Of a stretch of 64,000 nucleotides of DNA, positions 1-7,653 are shown piece after piece. The position numbers and the translations under genes were made by a program. Every line of letters begins with the position of its first letter. The stretch's first letter is position 1. Source of the stretch: Bacillota bacterium (GTDB lineage Bacteria > Bacillota > Clostridia > Oscillospirales > Oscillospiraceae); NCBI GenBank assembly GCA_028719885.1, contig JAQYLT010000078.1, positions 1-64,000 on the forward strand, given 5' to 3'. The notes beneath the pieces are model-generated. The model searched no databases. It was not told the origin of the DNA and saw only the letters and a program-made list of their open reading frames with translations.

Positions 1-123
1 GGAAGAATCAACCTGGAAGCCAGAGCCTACACCCTTAGAAGAGCATACCTTTTGGAGAACGATCCAAGAGCAAATGTGTAAACCATGTTGTTACACAATC
101 TGTAAACCATGTTGCTCTTGACA
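1..123 (+). mobile_element. Possible right end of an insertion sequence (partial)
   Basis: Two direct copies of TGTAAACCATGTTG lie at 77-90 and 101-114, 24 bp apart, just after an open frame that ends at 81. Repeated terminal motifs of this kind are known from IS21-type elements. Directly after TTGACA (118-123) begins the right half of a palindromic repeat whose left half is missing, as if the element had inserted into it. I do not recognise the 26-residue C-terminal peptide, so the family assignment is inference. Confidence 0.3.
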
Positions 124-245
124 TAAATCCGTTCCCTACGAAAAGAATCAACATTTTTCCATTCAACGCACCGGCGCAAAATCATTACCCAGGCGGAATG
201 CATAAATGCATTCCCTACGAATCGTCCTGCAAAATTCCAATTTAC
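124..245. repeat. Palindromic intergenic repeat, copy A (left part lost)
   Basis: Carries the half palindrome ATAAATCCGTTCCCTACGAA, the spacer motif TTTTTCCATTCAACG, a complete palindrome GGAATGCATAAATGCATTCC followed by CTACGAA, and the terminal motif CTGCAAAATTCCAATTTA. The same modules in the same order recur in at least seven other intergenic places in this window. No coding potential. Confidence 0.7.
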
Positions 246-285
246 TTTTCCGTCAGCAGGCTGGGTATTGAATAGACTTACAGAA

Positions 286-313
286 CCGGCGGCGGCACTG
301 GTGCCGCCGCCGG
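286..313 (-). terminator. Probable transcription terminator of sugar ABC operon 1
   Basis: Perfect 13-bp stem of CCGGCGGCGGCAC and its complement with a 2-nt loop, just past the stop codon of the last gene of the operon. The following U tract on the minus strand is weak. Confidence 0.5.
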
Positions 314-322
314 GAGAGGGGT

Positions 323-961
323 TCAGGATTCATCATCCTCTTGTTTTGTGCGGTCAAATACCTTTTTCAGCAGCTTAACGGTACACCAGGCTGGCAGGGA
401 CAGGCCAAACACCATGTAGATGACGCCGAAGCTTTTGAGCACCTCGATTTCCGTGATGGCAAAATACCAAGGCACAATCCAGGCCGCCAGCGCCAGCAGG
501 GTCTGCCCGGGGGCGCACATGGCCAGCACCAGGCTGTTTTTCAGGTAGTTGAACAGGGTATTGCGGTAGATGGACTGCTGGGGAAACGCCATGATGAACA
601 GAATCAGCGCCAAAAGGGCGATAATCGTGCCCACTGCCACATACAGCGTCCGGATGGGCTGCTCCGCGTTCATTGCAAACCAGAAATCTCCCGCGGCAAC
701 TCCCACCACCAGAACCACAATCAGCTCCAAGGCAGTGGCCTTGAGGAAATTCTTGACGAAAGCCTTGAAGAACGTACTGATCACGGCCACCGTTCCCTCG
801 TCCCGCTCCCGCTGGAACAGGACGGCATACATGGCACTTAAGGAAGCGCCCATGGTGATCACGCCAAAGGAGCAAATCACAGTGATGATGTTCACGATCA
901 TCAAATCCGCCATCAGCCGCAGGAAGACGGCGGCGGGTGTATCCTGCCATCGGGCGTTCAT
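323..961 (-). CDS. DUF624 (YesL-like) membrane protein
   Basis: A 212-residue protein with about five hydrophobic segments, starting MNARWQDTPAAVFLRLMADL and ending in a short acidic tail. The N-terminal pattern (a helix containing LMIVNIITVICSFGVITMG followed by a soluble turn with FQRERDEGT) is typical of the DUF624/YesL family, which is regularly encoded with CUT1 sugar ABC transporters and whose role is unknown. It lies 4 bp downstream of the MalG-like permease gene and is the last gene of the operon, before a strong hairpin. A second DUF624 gene is at 32629-33264. Function beyond family membership is not known. Confidence 0.75.
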   Translation of the reverse strand: MNARWQDTPAAVFLRLMADLMIVNIITVICSFGVITMGASLSAMYAVLFQRERDEGTVAVISTFFKAFVKNFLKATALELIVVLVVGVAAGDFWFAMNAEQPIRTLYVAVGTIIALLALILFIMAFPQQSIYRNTLFNYLKNSLVLAMCAPGQTLLALAAWIVPWYFAITEIEVLKSFGVIYMVFGLSLPAWCTVKLLKKVFDRTKQEDDES

Positions 962-965
962 GGAA

Positions 966-1835
966 TTACTCCTTCACGCCGCCCAGGGCCACACCGGCAA
1001 TGATGTACTTGGACAGGGCGAAATAGATGACGAAGATGGGCAGCACGGTGAGCAGAATGCCCAGGTAGATGGCGCCGTACTCGGTCTTGTAAACGTCACC
1101 GTTCAGCAGGGAAACCATGATGGGCATGGTGTACTTGTCCCGATTGGTCAGCAGGATGGAGGGAATGAACAGGTTGTTCCAGTTGCCCACGAAGCAGAAG
1201 ATGGCCTGGGTCGCCATGGCGGGCTTCATGATGGGCAGCACGATCTGGTTAAAGGTGCGGAACTCTGCCGCGCCGTCCACCCGGGCGGACTGGACGATTT
1301 CCATAGGCAGGGCCGGAACCATGAACTGCCGCATGAAGAACACTGTACCGGGGGCAGCCACCGCGGGAATGATCAGGGGCAGCAGGGAGTTGGTCCAGTG
1401 GATGCGGTACATGAACTGGTAGAAGCCGATGGAGGTAACGGTAGCGGGAATCATCATCACGCCCAGAATGAACGCGAAGAAAGGTCCCTTGAGCTTCCAC
1501 TCATAGGCAACCAATGCGTAGGCAGTCAGGGTGGAGAAATAAACGGTAAGGGCGGTGGCGCAGGCGGAGATGATGAAAGAGTTCTTCAGGCCGGTGACGG
1601 CGCTGAACATCTCCGTCCGGTTCAGAATCCGGATGTTGTTCATCAGGCTGCTGCCAAACACAAACGAGATGGGGTGATTCTGAATCTGAATGGTGCTTCT
1701 GGTGGCGTTCACCAGCATGATTACAAAGGGAAACAGGCTGAGAATCGCAAGGAAAATGCAGACTATGTACTGAATAACCCGGAAAACCTTCTGTGCGGGA
1801 GTTCTCTGAATTCCGGTATGAAGCTTCTTTGCCAT
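966..1835 (-). CDS. Carbohydrate ABC transporter permease, MalG type (CUT1), system 1
   Basis: Integral membrane subunit of a sugar importer, 289 residues with six hydrophobic segments. The MalG-type EAA loop, which docks the ATPase, is seen as IVQSARVDGAAEFRTFNQIV in the second half, and the C-terminus ends in the usual AGVALGGVKE-like tail. The start codon follows directly on the stop codon of the MalF-like gene (TAAATG), so the two are translationally linked. No ATPase gene is present in this operon; a shared MsmX-type ATPase elsewhere is the usual arrangement in Firmicutes (inference). Substrate cannot be told from sequence. Confidence 0.9.
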   Translation of the reverse strand: MAKKLHTGIQRTPAQKVFRVIQYIVCIFLAILSLFPFVIMLVNATRSTIQIQNHPISFVFGSSLMNNIRILNRTEMFSAVTGLKNSFIISACATALTVYFSTLTAYALVAYEWKLKGPFFAFILGVMMIPATVTSIGFYQFMYRIHWTNSLLPLIIPAVAAPGTVFFMRQFMVPALPMEIVQSARVDGAAEFRTFNQIVLPIMKPAMATQAIFCFVGNWNNLFIPSILLTNRDKYTMPIMVSLLNGDVYKTEYGAIYLGILLTVLPIFVIYFALSKYIIAGVALGGVKE

Positions 1836-2804
1836 TTAGCCCACTTCCTTTCTGGCCAGCCGTGCAGCGCGCTTTGCTTCTCTCTTGGCCTTGCCCTCGT
1901 CATCGTTGAAGGCGAGGAACACCAGCACAGAGGCAATTGCAATGATAATAAACATGACCATGGAAGCAGCTGCTGCTCTGGCGTACATATAGCTACCGCT
2001 GAATGCCTGGTTGTAGATGTACATATTGGTAGTCAGCGTGGAGTTTGCGGGGTTGCCCTTGTTGAAAAGCTGAGGAATATCGTACATATTCAGGCCACCG
2101 ATCATGGAGGTGATCATGGTGTACAGCAGAATCGTCTTCAGATTGGGGATGGTGATCTTCCAGAACATCTGAGAGTTGGAAGCACCGTCCAGCTCAGCTG
2201 CCTCATAGAGGTCGGGATTGATACCCAGCACACCGGAAATCAGAATAATCATGGTGTAGCCATACCACATCCAGAACTGGATGAATGAGATGATTCCCCG
2301 GGTGGTTCCGACTTTGTTGACGAAGTTGATGGGTTCATCAATGATGTGCAGGTTCTGAAGCAGGGAGTTCACCGGGCCGACGGGGTAGGCGAACAGCTTG
2401 TTGAACAGGATTGCGATGGAAGCGGCGGTGATGATGTTGGGCATGTAGAAAATGACCTTGAACAGGCCCTGAGCCCGGAGCTCGTTGCGGCGGGAGGTAA
2501 ACCAGGCCGTCAGCAGCAGTGCCAGGAGAATCTGGGGAATGAAGTTCACAACCCACAGAATCAGGGTGTTCTTAAAGGACATCATGAACATGGGGTTTTT
2601 GAACAGCTGAATAAAGTTGTTGAAGAACTTTTCCTTGGGCAGGAAATTCCACTGGGTCAGACCGGTCATACCCTTGGCATCGGTGAAGCCCAGGATGGCG
2701 GTATTCAGTGTGGGGTACAGGGAGAAAATCGCGTAGACAACCACGAAGGGAATGCTGAATAGGTAGCCGTACTTGGCATAGCTGAAGCTTTTATTCTTTT
2801 TCAT
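1836..2804 (-). CDS. Carbohydrate ABC transporter permease, MalF type (CUT1), system 1
   Basis: A 322-residue membrane protein with six hydrophobic segments and an EAA loop reading DLYEAAELDGASNSQMFWKI. The segment after the fifth helix (GGLNMYDIPQLFNKG) and a basic C-terminal tail (KAKREAKRAARLARKEVG) are typical of CUT1 MalF/UgpA-like subunits. It pairs with the MalG-type permease immediately downstream to form the membrane channel. It is separated from the binding-protein gene by 111 bp holding a strong hairpin, which probably lowers permease expression relative to the binding protein. Confidence 0.9.
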   Translation of the reverse strand: MKKNKSFSYAKYGYLFSIPFVVVYAIFSLYPTLNTAILGFTDAKGMTGLTQWNFLPKEKFFNNFIQLFKNPMFMMSFKNTLILWVVNFIPQILLALLLTAWFTSRRNELRAQGLFKVIFYMPNIITAASIAILFNKLFAYPVGPVNSLLQNLHIIDEPINFVNKVGTTRGIISFIQFWMWYGYTMIILISGVLGINPDLYEAAELDGASNSQMFWKITIPNLKTILLYTMITSMIGGLNMYDIPQLFNKGNPANSTLTTNMYIYNQAFSGSYMYARAAAASMVMFIIIAIASVLVFLAFNDDEGKAKREAKRAARLARKEVG

Positions 2805-2840
2805 GCTGGCAAGCGCCTCCTCTTGAACTTAGATAGCCAA

Positions 2841-2874
2841 GTGGGGGATAGGCCGCCGAAGCGCCTATCCCCAC
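2841..2874 (-). terminator. Intercistronic hairpin between binding-protein and permease genes (partial terminator)
   Basis: GTGGGGGATAGGC pairs with GCCTATCCCCAC with one bulged G; outer AGCC/GGCT bases extend it. There is no long U tract after it on the minus strand, so it is more likely an attenuating or mRNA-end-protecting hairpin than a full terminator. Equivalent hairpins occur at the same place in the two other sugar operons of this window. Confidence 0.55.
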
Positions 2875-2915
2875 ACGGCTAATTTAGATATTCGGATTTT
2901 GCAACCGAGCTTCGA

Positions 2916-4253
2916 TTAGAAATCGATCTCGATGTCCAGCTTGCCGGACAGATCCATCTTGAAGTTCTGGATGGCGGTGTCGCGGTCAACCTCACCGGCA
3001 GCATACTGGCCAACAGCAGCGCCCCAAGCATCGTTGATGATGGAGTCGTACTGAGTCATGTTGGTAGCCTTGGCATACTCGTTGGCGGGGATGAAGTACT
3101 CGAACATGTTCTGGCCATCCAGGAACTCGACTTCGCCGTTGGACTTAGCCAGAACCACGTTGGAAGCGACGGTGTCCTTGGTGCCGTTCTCGTTCATCAG
3201 GCCGTTTGCCCACATGTACTGCAGACCGGTGTCGGAGGTGTCCAGGGTGACCCACTCAATGAAGCCCTTAACGAACTCAGCCTTGACGGGATCAGCAGCA
3301 GCGCCCTTGCCAGCCAGCAGGTAGGTGCCGCCCCAGTAGAAGCCGATGTTGGGAGCGCAGACAGCCCAGTCGCCATTGGAGGAGCTTTCGCCTTCGCCGC
3401 AGTTGGGTCCAAGGGTGTAGTTGATCAGCCAAGCGGGACCGTAGAAGCCAAAGACCTTGCTCTCAGCCTTCATGTCGGCGAACCAAGCTTCCTGCCACTG
3501 AGTAGCATCGTTCATGTAGTCGTTGTCCTTCAGCTTCTTAGCCAGATCCAGGTACTCCTCACGCATGGGGTCGATGTTCAGAGCATCGTCCACAACCCAG
3601 CCGGTGGGAGCAGCGGTCTTGATGACGTTCCACACGTCGCCAGTGCCGGAGACCATCTTGTAGCCCTTTGCCTTCAGCTCTTCAGCAGCAGCGAAGAAAG
3701 CATCCCAGTTGCCGGAGCCGGCGCCGATCTTCTCGCCGATGACAGCGGGATCGTCAGTGCCGAAGACGTCCTTGGCGATGGAGCGGCGGTAGATGAAAGC
3801 GCCGCCGGTGGACTGATAAGCCAGAGCAACGACCTTGCCGTCAGCAGGACGGGTGCCGATGTCGATGGTGTAGGGAGCGATCTCAGCAGCGGCAATGCCA
3901 GCCTCAACGTCGATGCCCAGCTCCTCGTAGGTAGCGGCGAACTCAGAAGCAACGCCCTGAGAATACTTGAAGACGTAGTCAGCCTCAGCGCCGTAGATGT
4001 CGGGCTCACCGTTCATCAGAGCGGAGTCCAGAGCATTGACGTAAGCGCTGCCGTCGTTGTTGATGACGACGGAGTTGATCTCGAACTTCTCAGCCAGTTC
4101 GGGGTTCAGTTCCAGGTACTTGTTCATCATACCCTGGAGTTCATCGGTGAAAGACCACAGATTGATGGTGGTCTTGTCTTCAGCTGCTGCGGAAACGGCC
4201 ATCATGCCGAAAACCATGACAACAGCCAGTGCGAGAGCAAGAATCTTTTTCAT
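2916..4253 (-). CDS. Extracellular sugar-binding protein of ABC system 1
   Basis: A 445-residue family 1 solute-binding protein. Signal peptide: MKKILALALAVVMVFGMMAV followed by SAAAED, with likely cleavage after Ala-Ala-Ala. There is no cysteine lipobox, although CUT1 binding proteins of Gram-positive bacteria are usually lipoproteins. The mature protein starts TTINLWSFTDELQGMMNKYL, the usual first strand and helix of the fold; an aromatic-rich stretch GFYWGGTYLLAGKG lies in the C-terminal half. First gene of the operon, with its own promoter, leader hairpins and a palindromic operator. Substrate unknown. Confidence 0.9.
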   Translation of the reverse strand: MKKILALALAVVMVFGMMAVSAAAEDKTTINLWSFTDELQGMMNKYLELNPELAEKFEINSVVINNDGSAYVNALDSALMNGEPDIYGAEADYVFKYSQGVASEFAATYEELGIDVEAGIAAAEIAPYTIDIGTRPADGKVVALAYQSTGGAFIYRRSIAKDVFGTDDPAVIGEKIGAGSGNWDAFFAAAEELKAKGYKMVSGTGDVWNVIKTAAPTGWVVDDALNIDPMREEYLDLAKKLKDNDYMNDATQWQEAWFADMKAESKVFGFYGPAWLINYTLGPNCGEGESSSNGDWAVCAPNIGFYWGGTYLLAGKGAAADPVKAEFVKGFIEWVTLDTSDTGLQYMWANGLMNENGTKDTVASNVVLAKSNGEVEFLDGQNMFEYFIPANEYAKATNMTQYDSIINDAWGAAVGQYAAGEVDRDTAIQNFKMDLSGKLDIEIDF

Positions 4254-4321
4254 GTGTGTTTTTCCTCCTTAAAAATTTGTTAAAGCCATTGTGGCTATAA
4301 CTACAACCTAACAATCATCAT

Positions 4322-4361
4322 TCTTTCATCTTTCGGATGAAAGAAAAAGGGCATGCCCTTT
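4322..4361 (-). other. Leader hairpins upstream of the system 1 binding-protein gene
   Basis: The predicted 5' leader holds CTTTCATC/GATGAAAG around a TTTCG loop and then the perfect palindrome AAAAGGGCATGCCCTTTT. They lie between the transcription start near 4407 and the start codon. Role unknown; mRNA stability or translational control is possible. Confidence 0.5.
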
Positions 4362-4393
4362 TCGTGCAGTATGTCGAAATCGGAAGTGCTCTT

Positions 4394-4407
4394 AAACGAT
4401 TTCGTTT
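4394..4407 (-). promoter_or_regulatory. Candidate LacI-family operator
   Basis: Perfect 14-bp palindrome AAACGATTTCGTTT placed exactly at the expected transcription start of the promoter for sugar operon 1. Size, central CG-containing half-sites and position fit a LacI-family repressor site. No LacI gene is in the window, so the regulator is unidentified. Confidence 0.5.
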
Positions 4408-4413
4408 GAGCTT

Positions 4414-4441
4414 ATTATACATGACTCATGGAAAAAGTCAA
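4414..4441 (-). promoter_or_regulatory. Sigma-A type promoter of sugar ABC operon 1
   Basis: On the minus strand TTGACT, a 16-bp spacer and TATAAT. The position gives a leader of about 150 nt before the binding-protein gene. Confidence 0.75.
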
Positions 4442-4692
4442 GTGCACAATCGCAGATTCAGCAAAATCTACGATTTACCCCCCGGGCATCTTGTTCACTA
4501 TGCTGAAATCGCTCCCGTTTCGGCTCAAACTAATACACTTAGAATCGCAATCTTGTCATATAAAGTGCCACTGGAAATCATTGAAAGCAGAAAAAGCCTC
4601 TATTTTATAGCAGGATTGACCCCTATTCTTCCGAAAGAATTCGCAATTATCGTTGCTCAGATATTGCGTTTTTCTCTCGCAGGCATAAAAAG

Positions 4693-4717
4693 CGGGCCGC
4701 CCAAGCCGGGCGGCCCG
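4693..4717 (-). terminator. Rho-independent terminator of aspS
   Basis: Perfect 10-bp stem CGGGCCGCCC/GGGCGGCCCG with a 5-nt loop, followed on the minus strand by CTTTTTAT, immediately past the aspS stop codon. Confidence 0.9.
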
Positions 4718-4721
4718 AAAA

Positions 4722-6494
4722 TTATTGCTCTACATTCAGCTTGATGTGTACATCGTCCAGCTGCTTCTGCTCCACGGTGGAGGGTGCGCCCATCATCAGA
4801 TCCTGGGCATTTTTGTTCATGGGGAAGGTGATGACCTCCCGGATGCTCTCCTCGCCGGTGAGCAGCATGATCAGTCGGTCCACGCCGGGGGCTGCACCCG
4901 CATGGGGGGGCGCGCCGTAGGTAAAGGCATTGTACATGGCGGGGAACTTGGCCTTCACCGCGTCCTCTCCCAGGCCAACCATCTGGAATGCCTTGACCAT
5001 GATCTCCGGATCGTGGTTCCGCACCGCGCCGGAGGCGGATTCGTAGCCGTTCACCACCAGGTCATACTGGTCGGCATTGATTTCCAGCAGCTTTTCGGTA
5101 TTCCCCTCGGCCTCTTCCAATGCTTTCAGGCCGCCCTGGGGCATGGAGAAGGGATTGTGGCAGAATTCCAGCGCGCCGGACTCCTCGCCGATTTCGTACA
5201 TGGGGAAATCCACGATCCAGCACAGGGCATACTGCTCCTCGTCGAAGTGACCGGGCACCCGTCTGCCCAGCAGGGTGCGGATGACGCCGGCGGTTTTCTG
5301 GGCCGCCGCCTTCTTCCCCGCCGCCATGCAGACAAAGCTGCCGGGCTTCAGATTCAGTTTTTCTTTCAGGGCATCGCCGCATTCACCCAGGAATTTGGAG
5401 ATGCCGCCGGTGATGGCGCCGGTGTCATCCACCTTGAACCAGCAGGCCTTGTTGCCGGTTTGAACCTCCACATCGGAAAGGAGCTTATCAATCCACTTCC
5501 GGGCCTGGGTGAAATTGTCCACCGCCACAGCCTTCACCGTGGCACCCTCAAAGGGTCCGAAGCCGCAGCCCTGGACCACATCGGAAATATCCTGGATCTC
5601 CAGGTCAATCCGCAGGTCGGGCTTGTCGGAGCCGTAGCGCTCCATGGCTTCCTTATAGGGAATATGGCGGAACGGCGCGGCGGAAATCCGCTTGTACTTG
5701 CCGAACTTCTGGAACACGGGCACCAGCACATCCTCCAGGGTGGACAGCACATCCTCCTGGGTGGCAAAGGCCATTTCCATATCCAGCTGATAGAATTCGC
5801 CGGGGGTGCGGTCCGCCCGGGCGTCCTCGTCCCGGAAGCAGGGGGCAATCTGGAAATATTTATCGAAGCCGGAGGTCATCAGCAGCTGCTTGAACTGCTG
5901 GGGTGCCTGGGGCAGGGCATAGAACTTGCCGGGATGGTTCCGGGCGGGCACCAGGTAGTCCCGGGCGCCCTCGGGGCTGGAGGAGGTGAGGATGGGGGTG
6001 GTGATCTCCAAAAAGCCCTTTTCGGTCATCAGCCGTCGCAGCTCCGCCACCACCTGACAGCGCAGAACAATATTGGACTTGACGGCGGGGTTCCGCAGGT
6101 CCAGGAAGCGGTACTTGAGGCGGGTGTTCTCGTCGGCCTCCCGGGATTTGTTGATTTCAAAGGGCAGCTGGTTGTGGATGCACTTGCCCAGCACCTGAAT
6201 TTGCTCCGGCACCACCTCAATGTCGCCGGTGGGCAGCTTGGGATTCTTGCTTTCCCGCTCCCGGACAGTGCCTGTGACAGAGATGGTGGACTCCTTGTTG
6301 ATGGGCTTGACCACGCGCATCATTTCCTCGTTCTCCACCACCACCTGGGTGGTGCCGTAGTAGTCCCGCAGGACCAGGAACGCGAAATTGGAGCCAACCT
6401 CACGGGTTGTTTCCAGCCAGCCGACAATGGTGACCTGCTTGCCGACGTCTGCCAGGCGCAGCTCGCCGCAGTTATGAGTTCTGGATTGCTTCAT
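4722..6494 (-). CDS. aspS: Aspartyl-tRNA synthetase
   Basis: Charges tRNA-Asp with aspartate in the cytoplasm. The 590-residue length fits the bacterial-type enzyme. In order: an N-terminal OB-fold anticodon-binding domain (about 1-105, with QVTIVGWLETTREVGSNFAF), the class II catalytic core with motif 2 at CFRDEDARADRTPGEF, the bacterial GAD insertion, and motif 3 at GVDRLIMLLTGEESIREVI near the end. The start is taken at MKQSRTHNCGEL because AGAGAGG precedes it at good spacing; a longer in-frame start 22 codons upstream has no family support. It is a single gene with its own terminator. Confidence 0.97.
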   Translation of the reverse strand: MKQSRTHNCGELRLADVGKQVTIVGWLETTREVGSNFAFLVLRDYYGTTQVVVENEEMMRVVKPINKESTISVTGTVRERESKNPKLPTGDIEVVPEQIQVLGKCIHNQLPFEINKSREADENTRLKYRFLDLRNPAVKSNIVLRCQVVAELRRLMTEKGFLEITTPILTSSSPEGARDYLVPARNHPGKFYALPQAPQQFKQLLMTSGFDKYFQIAPCFRDEDARADRTPGEFYQLDMEMAFATQEDVLSTLEDVLVPVFQKFGKYKRISAAPFRHIPYKEAMERYGSDKPDLRIDLEIQDISDVVQGCGFGPFEGATVKAVAVDNFTQARKWIDKLLSDVEVQTGNKACWFKVDDTGAITGGISKFLGECGDALKEKLNLKPGSFVCMAAGKKAAAQKTAGVIRTLLGRRVPGHFDEEQYALCWIVDFPMYEIGEESGALEFCHNPFSMPQGGLKALEEAEGNTEKLLEINADQYDLVVNGYESASGAVRNHDPEIMVKAFQMVGLGEDAVKAKFPAMYNAFTYGAPPHAGAAPGVDRLIMLLTGEESIREVITFPMNKNAQDLMMGAPSTVEQKQLDDVHIKLNVEQ

Positions 6495-6615
6495 AGAAAA
6501 AGCCTCTCTTATTTCTGAATTTAGCCTTAGTATTCTCTCACAAAAGGGGAAAAATGTCAATCATTTCAGTGGCCGGTTCGCACATGGCGGCTATGAAATT
6601 GTCCGGCACGGGTTT

Positions 6616-7281
6616 TTATACGGAGACAGCCTGCACAGGCTTAGGCAGATCGGAATACCGTTCGGGGAAAATGATGGAATCCCAGTCCACTTTCTTGGCC
6701 AGATATGTAATTTCCGTATATTTTTCTTGGGAGTTTTCTTTTCGGTACACCGCAATCACCCTGGCCCATTCGTCAACATTATCCCGGATATCCTCATTCA
6801 AAACCGTGTTCGGGACATAGTTGCTTGTTATCGCGTCAATGCAGAACCCCATGCAGCCTTTATTGCCGCCTGCCAACTTCTCGGTGTATAATTTGGGGCG
6901 AAATGAAGAGAAATTTCCAACAATGTTAGCCGATAGATTCTTGGTAACGAGGAACGGCAGAATTCCAAGCTTCAGCGCTGTTGTCCCGTCGGGGGCAAAC
7001 TCAAAATCCTCCGGGCTGATTCTATGGGCCAAACAATTGGCAAAGAAATCTCCGGCGCTTTGCATATCCCCTCCGCCTGCTTCCTCGGTTGCTTTTTTCT
7101 TCAGCTTTAAACCGGTAAGGTGGAGAAAATTCCTGTCATAGAAGAAGAACTCAATGAAAGAAATGCGTTTGTGCTTGTCCTGACATACAAAAAGCAGTGA
7201 TCGGTTCAGCAACTCAGTGGAATATGCCTGGGCGCAGGAAACCACGATTTTAATTGCCTCCGCTTTAGAATATTTCTTCAT
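6616..7281 (-). CDS. PBECR4-type putative nuclease-fold protein
   Basis: A 221-residue protein. The segments FFFYDRNFLHLTGLKL (about 46-61) and PKLYTEKLAGGNKGCMGFC (about 128-146) resemble the PBECR4 group (phage Barnase-EndoU-ColicinE5/D-RelE-like nuclease domain), as I recall it from hypothetical proteins of Firmicutes and their mobile elements. No signal peptide or membrane segment. It has its own strong promoter, a leader of about 245 nt, and a good ribosome site (TAGGAGGCGGAG). No adjacent immunity or antitoxin gene is evident. Family call is by memory of motif pattern; activity is not shown. It could be a domesticated phage or toxin gene. Confidence 0.6.
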   Translation of the reverse strand: MKKYSKAEAIKIVVSCAQAYSTELLNRSLLFVCQDKHKRISFIEFFFYDRNFLHLTGLKLKKKATEEAGGGDMQSAGDFFANCLAHRISPEDFEFAPDGTTALKLGILPFLVTKNLSANIVGNFSSFRPKLYTEKLAGGNKGCMGFCIDAITSNYVPNTVLNEDIRDNVDEWARVIAVYRKENSQEKYTEITYLAKKVDWDSIIFPERYSDLPKPVQAVSV

Positions 7282-7363
7282 CTCCGCCTCCTACCGGTCG
7301 TCCAAAAAAATGATGGGAGACCGCCGCACCGCAGTGAAGCTTGCCTCCCACCATAAAGTGACT

Positions 7364-7441
7364 GGTTTTTCGGTTGTCCGCCAACACGCAGGCCAAAACC
7401 TGCACAGCTCTCGGATTTTTCAGTTGTCCGCCAACACGCAG
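7364..7441. repeat. Direct repeat pair in the leader of the PBECR4 gene
   Basis: Two nearly identical 28-bp units sharing GTTGTCCGCCAACACGCAG, beginning about 50 bp apart, with GGTTTTTC or GGATTTTTC before each. They lie between the minus-strand promoter and the start codon. A separate stem GATAGG/CCTATC is at 7499-7516. Regulatory role unknown. Confidence 0.6.
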
Positions 7442-7525
7442 CTCTCTGGATGACTCTTCTGCTGCTTACATTTCGGATTTTAGGTGCCAGCCGCACCGAT
7501 AGGATGCCGCCTATCCTCCGTCTCT

Positions 7526-7554
7526 ATTATATGGCGATATCATGCAAATGTCAA
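7526..7554 (-). promoter_or_regulatory. Promoter of the PBECR4-type gene
   Basis: Minus strand TTGACA, 17-bp spacer, TATAAT: a full consensus match. Confidence 0.8.
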
Positions 7555-7653
7555 CACAAAAGCAAAACAAATGTTTTCATCGAAAGCCCGCCTTGAAATT
7601 ATTGCCCAGGAATGGTATGATGGAACAAATGTATTTCATATTGGAGGAAACAG

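Noticed and set aside
4337..4744. Open frame of 135 codons on the plus strand between sugar operon 1 and aspS
   Set aside because: It runs over the promoter, operator and aspS terminator, has no ribosome site and no protein-like composition.
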